A DNA stretch of 5,009 nucleotides from NCBI GenBank assembly GCA_903864375.1, contig CAIPFS010000681.1, positions 1 to 5,009 of the forward strand, read 5' to 3'. The position numbers were made by a program, and so were the translations under genes. Below are positions 1 to 5,009 of this stretch, in pieces. The stretch's first letter is position 1; the number at the start of each line of letters is the position of its first letter. The notes beneath the pieces were generated by a model. The model made no database searches, was not told the origin of the DNA, and worked only from the letters and a program-made list of their open reading frames with translations. The DNA is from an uncultured Verrucomicrobiota bacterium. Lineage in GTDB: Bacteria; Verrucomicrobiota; Verrucomicrobiia; Limisphaerales; UBA9464.

Positions 1-1056
1 ACCCGCCAGCAGGTGCGCCAATTGCTCCATGGCCGCCCGGGGAAGCCCGCTCAGCCGCTCCAGGTCGGCAAACTCATGGCGGTCCAGTTCCCTGGCCAGC
101 TCGTCCCATCCGGTTGTGTGTCGGGCAATGAACTCGTGGTTCAGTCCGTTTTCTGCCAAAAGGATTTTGAGGACTCCATAAATAAAAGCGATGTCCCCTC
201 CCTGGGAAACCGGAAACCACCAGTCGGCAATGCCCGTTCCAAATAGGGCACTGGAGGCGGTCGACGGTACCCAATAGCGCTTCATACCGGGTTCCAGGTA
301 GGGATTGACCAGGACGACCTTTGTTCCCAGTGCACGGGCTTCGTGCAGGTACTTCGTGGTGACCGGTTGATCGTTGGCGGGATTGGCCCCCCAAAAGACG
401 ATGAGGTCGGTGCCATACCAGTCCTGATAGCTGCACGTACTGGCGGCAACCCCCAACGCATGTTTCATGGCTCCGGTGCTGGGCGCATGGCAGAGGCGGG
501 CGGCATTGTCGATGTGATTGGTTCCCAGGAAGCGGGCCACCTTCTGGGCCATGTAATAGACCTCGTTGGTCACTCCACGGGCGGTGACAAAAAAGGCGAT
601 CCGGTGCGGATCACTCCGCCGTATGCGGCTCGCAATGTGCTTTCGTGCCTCATCCCAACGGATTCTTTGAAAACCGGGATCGCCGCGTCGCCGGATCATC
701 GGATAAGCCAGCCGGCCCATTTCACGCAGTTCGGCATTCGAACGTCCACGAAGGGAGGACACGTCCGAAAGAAGAGCTGGATCCATGGCCGGCATGGTGT
801 TGAGCCGCAGCAGATTCAGCCGGGTCATGCAGAGGTGCACCCCATCCATCGTCCAATCGTGCAGACCCGCAACGCCCAGCGCGCAGCCATCGCAAACTCC
901 CCGGGTGATGACTTTGTAGGCATACGGCAGGTTGTCCCGATTCCGCCACAGGATCTGGAACATGTCCCGAAAATGGCGTGGTTTGGTGCTCAGCAGCCCG
1001 AAGGGCACCCGGTTCCTCCAGCGTTCACCGGGTGTGGGAATGACCTCATACGGCAT
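1..1056 (-). CDS. FdhF/YdeP-family molybdopterin oxidoreductase, N-terminal part (3' end outside window)
   Basis: This reading frame is open from an ATG at 1056-1054 to the left edge and gives 352 residues. Family members are about 700-780 residues, so roughly half is visible. The segment at residues 53-83 (GVCDGCALGVAG, then HDWT, then GVHLCMTRLNLL) is the signature I recognise for the FdhF/YdeP group of formate-dehydrogenase-alpha-like proteins. Cys189-His190 in RLCHAPST aligns with the Sec140/Cys-His pair that ligates molybdenum in formate dehydrogenase H. FWGANPANDQP (residues 221-231) and VVLVNPYLEP (247-256) are typical of the molybdopterin-guanine-dinucleotide-binding domains. The protein is probably cytoplasmic, because no signal peptide is seen. 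The true substrate is unknown; formate dehydrogenase activity is not established for this group. The start is the first ATG after an in-frame TAA upstream. It has no clear Shine-Dalgarno sequence; TTG two codons upstream and Met32 are weaker alternatives. Confidence 0.93.
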   Translation of the reverse strand, partial: MPYEVIPTPGERWRNRVPFGLLSTKPRHFRDMFQILWRNRDNLPYAYKVITRGVCDGCALGVAGLHDWTMDGVHLCMTRLNLLRLNTMPAMDPALLSDVSSLRGRSNAELREMGRLAYPMIRRRGDPGFQRIRWDEARKHIASRIRRSDPHRIAFFVTARGVTNEVYYMAQKVARFLGTNHIDNAARLCHAPSTGAMKHALGVAASTCSYQDWYGTDLIVFWGANPANDQPVTTKYLHEARALGTKVVLVNPYLEPGMKRYWVPSTASSALFGTGIADWWFPVSQGGDIAFIYGVLKILLAENGLNHEFIARHTTGWDELARELDRHEFADLERLSGLPRAAMEQLAHLLAG

Positions 1057-1115
1057 GGGCAAAGAATACGGGAAGCCCCGGCCTTGAACAGAAGGAGCAT
1101 TTTTTTCCGAACGAA
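1057..1115. promoter_or_regulatory. Divergent intergenic region between the molybdopterin oxidoreductase and the sigma factor gene
   Basis: This 59-bp gap is the only non-coding DNA between two divergently transcribed genes, so both promoters must lie here or within the neighbouring coding sequence. It contains a run of seven T at 1100-1106 and a purine-rich GAAGGAG at 1091-1097, which is 18 bases from the ATG at 1116 and so too far for ordinary ribosome binding. I could not recognise a convincing -35/-10 pair for either direction. The regulatory role is inferred from position alone. Confidence 0.4.
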
Positions 1116-1742
1116 ATGACGACGGGCGGCGTTACACCCCAGGAAGACATGAGTCGGCTGCCATTCACTCCAAGCGACGAGCAAACCATGTGGCGCGTGC
1201 AGCAGCATGCGGATGCCGCTGCGTTTGGGGAACTGGTGCACCGCTGGCAGGAGCCCATTCAGCGCCTGTGCACGCGGATGACCGGTGATCTCCACCGGGG
1301 CGAGGACCTGGCGCAGGAGGCGTTTCTCAGGGTCTTCACAAAGCGTCAGGATTACCGACCGCAGGGCAAGTTCTCCACCTGGCTCTGGCAGATTGCGCTG
1401 AATCTGTGCCGGGACGAAGCCCGGTATCAACGCCGTCATCCGGTTATTTCCTGGGAATCCCCCGGTGCGGACGCGGAGGCACCTTCAGTCCACGACCCCG
1501 AGACCAGCCAGGCGTCACCCGACACGGACGTGGCCCGTCTGGAACAGGCCGAAATCGTCCGGAAGGCCCTCAGCCAACTGGACGAAGCGTACCGGGTCGT
1601 GGTCATTCTCCGACATTATGAGGGCCTCCGGTTTGCTGAGATAGCCGAGATCCTCGGCATCCCCGAGGGAACAGTAAAGTCACGCATGGTAGAGGCGCTC
1701 CACCGGCTGGCCCCGCATCTCCATCATCTTCGAACAGTCTGA
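1116..1742 (+). CDS. ECF-type RNA polymerase sigma-70 family sigma factor
   Basis: This 208-residue protein has the two-domain plan of extracytoplasmic-function sigma factors. It directs RNA polymerase to a small set of promoters. Region 2 spans about residues 36-107. It includes the core-binding segment EDLAQEAFLRVF (63-74) and the promoter-melting and -10-reading segment from FSTWLWQIALNLC (86-98) into the basic stretch to Arg107. A Pro/Asp/Glu-rich linker (about 110-142) replaces region 3. Region 4 (about 145-197) contains the -35-binding helix-turn-helix, FAEIAEILGIPEGTVKSR (173-190). The length is normal for the family. The ATG at 1116 gives the longest form; the ATG at 1149 is equally compatible with the conserved part. 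The stop codon is 4 bp before the next gene, which encodes a zinc-finger anti-sigma protein, so the pair is probably co-transcribed and translationally coupled. ECF genes of this kind are often autoregulated, but no target promoter motif could be identified here. Confidence 0.95.
   Translation: MTTGGVTPQEDMSRLPFTPSDEQTMWRVQQHADAAAFGELVHRWQEPIQRLCTRMTGDLHRGEDLAQEAFLRVFTKRQDYRPQGKFSTWLWQIALNLCRDEARYQRRHPVISWESPGADAEAPSVHDPETSQASPDTDVARLEQAEIVRKALSQLDEAYRVVVILRHYEGLRFAEIAEILGIPEGTVKSRMVEALHRLAPHLHHLRTV
1141..1146 (+). promoter_or_regulatory. Possible ribosome binding site for an alternative sigma factor start at 1149
   Basis: AGGAAG lies two bases upstream of an in-frame ATG at 1149 (Met12 of the longer reading). 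It is the closest Shine-Dalgarno-like sequence to either candidate start of the sigma gene, although its spacing is shorter than ideal. If it is used, the protein has 197 residues instead of 208 and loses only a non-conserved leader. Confidence 0.35.
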
Positions 1743-1746
1743 ATTT

Positions 1747-2424
1747 ATGGTTCATCCCTCAAACGAATCCTGGATGGAGTACCTGTATGATGAAGTGCCC
1801 TCCCGCATGCGTCAGCAGATGGACGCTCACCGGGCGGAATGCCCGGAGTGCCAGCTCCAGCTTCAGAAATGGCAGTCCACTCTCAATTCCCTGGATCTTG
1901 ATGGGGGTCGCCTCACGCGGGCGACGCCCCGCCATTGGAGCTGGATCCGGCGACCAGCACTGCCATGGGCAGCCGCTGTGGCTCTTGCCCTGGGCCTGGG
2001 CTTTGCAATCGGAACCCGGGGACGTTTAAACCAGAACGAGGTGTCCGCTCAATGGGCCGAAACCCGGGCTGAATGGCTGCGCCAGGCCGAGCGGGATCGG
2101 CAGGATCATCTCCAACGGACGGCTCAGGAGATCTCGGGAGCCGTGCGCCAGGAAAACCAACAACTTCTGACCGAATTCGCCCGCCAGATTGCCGAGGCGC
2201 GTTCCGCGGACCGCCTGCTGTGGGCCCGTCAGCTCAGCACCTCCGATCAGGAGCGGGCCATGGATTACGCAGAATTGCGCAATGAATTGACCCTTCTGGC
2301 GCGGCAAACCTGGACCGGCTTCCGCCAGGCCGAATCGCAATTCAACTGGCTGGCCGGTGGCCTGCCCGTTGCGGGTTCCCAGCCGGTTTCAGGGACCAAT
2401 TTTCTGACACAACCTCTCCATTAA
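1747..2424 (+). CDS. Membrane-anchored zinc-finger anti-sigma factor (ZAS type)
   Basis: The protein has 225 residues. The N-terminal part carries H28-x3-C32-x2-C35, the zinc-binding anti-sigma (ZAS) motif of proteins that hold ECF sigma factors inactive. Basic residues (Arg68, Arg69) precede one hydrophobic span at about 70-89 (ALPWAAAVALALGLGFAIG), which predicts a cytoplasmic N-terminus and a periplasmic C-terminus. The outer part, about 95-200, is rich in Glu, Gln, Arg and Ala with heptad-like spacing and looks like a long coiled coil, followed by a short polar tail. No recognised sensor domain is seen. It lies 4 bp after the sigma gene without a Shine-Dalgarno sequence, as expected for translational coupling. 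Its likely partner is the product of 1116-1742. The function is well supported by motif and context; how the signal is received is unknown. Confidence 0.88.
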   Translation: MVHPSNESWMEYLYDEVPSRMRQQMDAHRAECPECQLQLQKWQSTLNSLDLDGGRLTRATPRHWSWIRRPALPWAAAVALALGLGFAIGTRGRLNQNEVSAQWAETRAEWLRQAERDRQDHLQRTAQEISGAVRQENQQLLTEFARQIAEARSADRLLWARQLSTSDQERAMDYAELRNELTLLARQTWTGFRQAESQFNWLAGGLPVAGSQPVSGTNFLTQPLH

Positions 2425-2444
2425 CCATTCACTATTCACCATTC
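2424..2444 (+). repeat. Three tandem copies of a 7-bp unit between the anti-sigma gene and the next gene
   Basis: Consecutive heptamers ACCATTC, ACTATTC and ACCATTC fill most of the 26-bp gap, starting at the last base of the preceding stop codon. The middle copy differs by one base. The rest of the gap is pyrimidine-rich (CCCTCC just before the ATG at 2451), so there is no Shine-Dalgarno sequence for the downstream gene. The function is unknown. Confidence 0.75.
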
Positions 2445-2450
2445 CCCTCC

Positions 2451-3641
2451 ATGAATCATTGGCTCATTCGTCCCCATTCCCCCCTCGCCGCCCTGGCCAT
2501 CTTCGGGTGCACCCTTTCAGGCCTCCCGCTCGGGGCTCAACCAGCCATCCCTCCGGGACCGCCCTCCGATGTGGCTCAACCGGTCCCACCGGGTGCCAAG
2601 AGCGGTCTGCCCCCGTCCGTTGATCCGGCGTCCTCCAACGATCCCGTTCCGGGAAGCGCCTTCCAGAAGGACCTGAACCGATCCGTGATTGAAATCAAAC
2701 GGGCGGCGTCCGAGGCGGGTCGAAAGATTGCCTCCCTGCGGTTTGGTCTCAATGGACCGGCCGCAAATCGATTGCTCGTCATTCCCGGGACCGGTGAAAA
2801 GGCGGCATCCATCGGACAATCGCGCACGGAACTGGCCATCATGTCGAGGATTCTGGCCAAGGCCGCCAACCCCGAGGCAGGTCCCCGGGGCAATTTCCGA
2901 TTTGATTTTGGAGGTCTGGGCCTGGGCGAACGCCGCGAGCTGGATGCGCTGTTCCTGGATGGTTACGGGGCCGTTTTCCTGCTGGACGTGGACTATCCAT
3001 TGGTGGCGCCGCCGAAGGTGGCGGTGTCGAGCAGCCGGGAAACCAACGGAACCGACACGGCATGGGAAATGGCCAGACGTGAGATTGCCGGGCTGCCAAC
3101 GGGCGAGGTCAGTGGAGGAGGAGGATTCGGCGGTGGCGGCGGACTCCCTCCTGGTTTTGTTGCCGGAAGAGCCTTTGCAGGTGGCGGCGGTTTTGGAGGT
3201 GGCGGCGGTTTTGGAGGTGGGTTTCCGGGGCAGCCCGATGTGGAATACCAGGCCGACCGGGTCAAGCGCCTGACGGACCGGCTGATTGGGGCCCTGCGTC
3301 ATGCGGCGAATATCAAATCCCTGGCTTCCACCGATAAAGTGGTGGTGCATGTCCACGGCAGGGCTTCCCGGTCCCACTTTTCCGAGACGTTGGAGAAAGT
3401 TCAGGAAGACCCACGGCAGGAGCAGGGTGGAATTGGGGGAAACGATCCGTCACTCCCTGCGGGAGCCACCGTCCACGTGACCGAATCGTTGACCAGCGAC
3501 GTTCCCAAGGCCGGCACCAGTCTGACCCTCGAGGTCCCGGTGTCGGCCCTGGCCGAAGTCGCCGAGGCCAGGATTACCCGGGACGAATTCGCCAAACGGG
3601 TCAAGGTGACGACCCGGGATGACGGCCGTGAGGAGAAATAG
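2451..3641 (+). CDS. Predicted exported Gly-rich protein of unknown function, third gene of the sigma/anti-sigma cluster
   Basis: I do not recognise this 396-residue protein. Residues 1-30 look like a signal peptide: a short polar start, a hydrophobic core around 11-27 and a likely signal peptidase I site after Ala29 or Gln30. Cys20 follows Ile-Phe-Gly, a poor lipobox, so a lipoprotein is possible but less likely. Residues 31-68 are Pro-rich and probably disordered. About 70-190 appears folded, with an amphipathic stretch at 72-97 and a hydrophobic core at 165-185 (LDALFLDGYGAVFLLDVDYP). Residues 221-261 are Gly-rich with a GGGGFG repeat. About 262-396 is a second segment with helix-like (265-290) and strand-like (295-303, 356-364) stretches and a charged tail. 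Its 26-bp distance from the anti-sigma gene suggests one transcription unit. A periplasmic role linked to the anti-sigma tail is an inference. The start is the first ATG, chosen because it gives the signal peptide. Confidence 0.85.
   Translation: MNHWLIRPHSPLAALAIFGCTLSGLPLGAQPAIPPGPPSDVAQPVPPGAKSGLPPSVDPASSNDPVPGSAFQKDLNRSVIEIKRAASEAGRKIASLRFGLNGPAANRLLVIPGTGEKAASIGQSRTELAIMSRILAKAANPEAGPRGNFRFDFGGLGLGERRELDALFLDGYGAVFLLDVDYPLVAPPKVAVSSSRETNGTDTAWEMARREIAGLPTGEVSGGGGFGGGGGLPPGFVAGRAFAGGGGFGGGGGFGGGFPGQPDVEYQADRVKRLTDRLIGALRHAANIKSLASTDKVVVHVHGRASRSHFSETLEKVQEDPRQEQGGIGGNDPSLPAGATVHVTESLTSDVPKAGTSLTLEVPVSALAEVAEARITRDEFAKRVKVTTRDDGREEK
3111..3230 (+). repeat. Gly-rich low-complexity coding segment containing a perfect 18-bp tandem repeat
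   Basis: This segment encodes residues 221-260 of the predicted exported protein. The 18-bp unit GGTGGCGGCGGTTTTGGA is present twice in perfect tandem at 3180-3197 and 3198-3215, followed by a partial copy. It encodes GGGGFG twice. A related degenerate stretch, GGGGFGGGGG, lies upstream at about residues 222-231. Identical codons in both copies point to recent duplication by slippage, and copy number may vary between strains. The unit is a multiple of three, so such changes keep the frame. Confidence 0.85.
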
Positions 3642-3668
3642 AACCCCGGCTTCAATTCCGCATCGGAC

Positions 3669-5009
3669 TCAGAGGAGATCCGCAATCACTTCGGCGGCGG
3701 TGGTATTTCCGGAATCCACCGCCCCATTGAGGTAGCCCAGGTAGTCGAACGAGGTGTGCTCCCCGCAAAAGTGGACGTTGCCCTCCCGCAGCCCTTCACT
3801 GCCGGCAATCGACGTGTACTGTCCGATCTTCCAATAGGAGTAGGAACCGCGACTCCATGGATTCGCCGGCCAGAAGTCAAGAGTCGAAAGCCCGTTGTAT
3901 CGGGCGGAAAGCCCCGGCAGCACGGGCTCCAGATTCCGAAGCGCCTCGGCAGTGCGCTGGGCCATCGTGCCTGTGCCGTAATGCAATGCGGTGTCACCAC
4001 CGGTGAAATTGACCAGGATACCGGAAACTCCCGCCTGAGCCCGCGTGCCTTCCCAGGTATTCTGGTATCCGGTATCCGCATAGGTATCGCCATTGTTGCC
4101 CAGGGCATTCCAATGGCGGCTGCGAAACTGGAGATGAAGTTTGGTACTCGCCCCCATTCCCTGAGTTTCAATGGCTCTGCGCTTCTGTGGGCTGAAACCG
4201 GCGGCGGAATAGTCCACGAAGGTCCGGAGAATTGAAAAGGGAAGAGCCAGCACCACATGATCCGCCACCGCCGACTTCACTCCGGAACCGGCGGAAAAAT
4301 CGAGGCGATATCGACCGTCGGTTTTCTGGCGGATGGACGTCAGCGGCGAGCCTGTTTGGATGGCACCCGATAAAAGAGAGGCCATCCGGGAAACCAATTG
4401 GTCGTTGCCACCCCGGATGTGATACCGCTCATCAGACTCTCCGAAGATATCGAATGAGTCGTTGGGAGAGTATCCCAGAAGGAACAAAAGATTCAGCGCC
4501 GTCTGATTCCCGGTTTCGGCACCGTATTCGATGTTGTAAGCCACATCCAGCAGGTCCGCCAGAACGTCGTCATCCGTCAGCTGTTCAATATAGTCTGCCA
4601 GCGACGTGTGATCGAGACGGAACCCGCGGGGAGTGCTGCCCGTATAATCGATGTCGCCCACGGCATCCAGATCGGCCTGCAGCCGGGGATAAATCGCCCG
4701 AAAGCGGCGCAAAATCTGTTCATAAGTGTAAGACCGACCATGGAAGCGATAAAACGGCAGTGTGCCGGGCGGCTCGGCCACGTACAAATCATCCAGACCC
4801 AGCCCCAATTCCAACGCCAGGTCCCGAACGGCCGTGTGGTCGGTATCGATCAATTCTCCACCCCGTTCGACCAGTTGCTGGTCGGCAAAGAATCCCCGGC
4901 GGGTGAAGCATCGCCCTCCAAGCCGGTCGTTGGCCTCATACAAGGTGGAATCGATGCCAGCCTGCCTCAAGCGGAGGGCGCAGGTCAGGCCCGCCAGTCC
5001 TGCTCCAAT
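3669..5009 (-). CDS. Flavin amine oxidase (monoamine oxidase-like) family protein, N-terminus outside window
   Basis: The frame is open from the right edge to a TGA at 3671-3669 and gives 446 residues; numbering here starts at the edge. Visible residues begin with IGAGLAGL, the GxGxxG dinucleotide-binding turn for FAD, with Glu25 (YEAND) as the expected ribose ligand and RLGGR at 29-33. GGELID (50-55) and the C-terminal GEHTS (416-420) are FAD-contacting segments of the amine oxidase family, and YLNGAVDSG (426-434) completes the fold. Lys290 in GASTK aligns by eye with the flavin-N5 lysine of human MAO-B. No MAO-type Cys for covalent FAD is seen near the C-terminus, so FAD is probably non-covalent. 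The expected reaction is oxidation of an amine to an imine with hydrogen peroxide release; the substrate cannot be read from the sequence. The missing N-terminus may include an export signal, as in many relatives. It converges with the exported-protein gene with 27 bp between stops. Confidence 0.92.
   Translation of the reverse strand: MGAGLAGLTCALRLRQAGIDSTLYEANDRLGGRCFTRRGFFADQQLVERGGELIDTDHTAVRDLALELGLGLDDLYVAEPPGTLPFYRFHGRSYTYEQILRRFRAIYPRLQADLDAVGDIDYTGSTPRGFRLDHTSLADYIEQLTDDDVLADLLDVAYNIEYGAETGNQTALNLLFLLGYSPNDSFDIFGESDERYHIRGGNDQLVSRMASLLSGAIQTGSPLTSIRQKTDGRYRLDFSAGSGVKSAVADHVVLALPFSILRTFVDYSAAGFSPQKRRAIETQGMGASTKLHLQFRSRHWNALGNNGDTYADTGYQNTWEGTRAQAGVSGILVNFTGGDTALHYGTGTMAQRTAEALRNLEPVLPGLSARYNGLSTLDFWPANPWSRGSYSYWKIGQYTSIAGSEGLREGNVHFCGEHTSFDYLGYLNGAVDSGNTTAAEVIADLL

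Noticed and set aside
957..961. GGAAC inside the oxidoreductase gene, considered as an ECF -35 element for the sigma operon
   Set aside because: A five-base match is common by chance and no convincing -10 element lies at the right distance.
1103..1115. Imperfect dyad TTTC-CGAAC-GAAA before the sigma gene, considered as an operator
   Set aside because: Four-base arms are expected by chance and nothing else supports a binding site.
343..1119. 258-codon open frame on the + strand
   Set aside because: It lies fully opposite the molybdopterin oxidoreductase, whose motifs are clear on the - strand. Its translation shows no recognisable domain.
990..1439. 149-codon open frame on the - strand bridging the divergent gap
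   Set aside because: It overlaps both the sigma factor coding sequence and the start of the oxidoreductase in other frames and has no recognisable motif.
2517..3377. 286-codon open frame on the - strand
   Set aside because: It is antisense to the exported-protein gene. The low stop frequency is explained by high GC and the Gly-rich coding repeat, and the translation shows no domain.
3657..3667. Small hairpin TCCG-CAT-CGGA in the convergent gap, considered as a terminator
   Set aside because: The stem is only four base pairs and no T-run follows on either strand, so it does not support an intrinsic terminator.
4232..4906. 224-codon open frame on the + strand
   Set aside because: It is antisense to the amine oxidase gene, which has FAD motifs throughout. 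The translation is Arg/Pro-rich, typical of a shadow frame in GC-rich DNA.

Overview
This is a GC-rich bacterial chromosomal window with dense, short-spaced genes. It holds two oxidoreductase genes cut off by the window edges and, between them, a complete three-gene cluster on the + strand. The style of the ECF sigma factor, its anti-sigma partner with a long coiled tail, the Gly-rich secreted third protein and the scarcity of Shine-Dalgarno sequences suggest Verrucomicrobiota or a PVC-group relative. That placement is an inference from memory of similar proteins, roughly even odds, and no marker gene in the window settles it.

Layout. Positions 1-1056 (- strand) encode the N-terminal 352 residues of an FdhF/YdeP-type molybdopterin oxidoreductase, which runs off the left edge. 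A 59-bp divergent gap follows. Then come, on the + strand, an ECF sigma-70 factor (1116-1742), a zinc-finger anti-sigma factor with one membrane span (1747-2424, 4 bp downstream) and an exported protein of unknown function with a Gly-rich insert (2451-3641, 26 bp downstream). A 27-bp convergent gap separates these from a flavin amine oxidase family gene on the - strand (3669-5009), whose N-terminus lies beyond the right edge.

How they fit together. The sigma factor and the membrane anti-sigma factor form a standard envelope-signalling pair: the anti-sigma protein holds the sigma factor at the inner membrane until a signal from outside frees it. The third gene is spaced as part of the same transcription unit and encodes a protein with an N-terminal export signal. 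It could therefore sit on the periplasmic side as a signal sensor, a modulator of the anti-sigma tail, or an output. The two flanking oxidoreductases point away from or towards the cluster on the opposite strand, and nothing in the sequence ties them to it. No RNA gene, CRISPR array, insertion sequence or integrase was seen.
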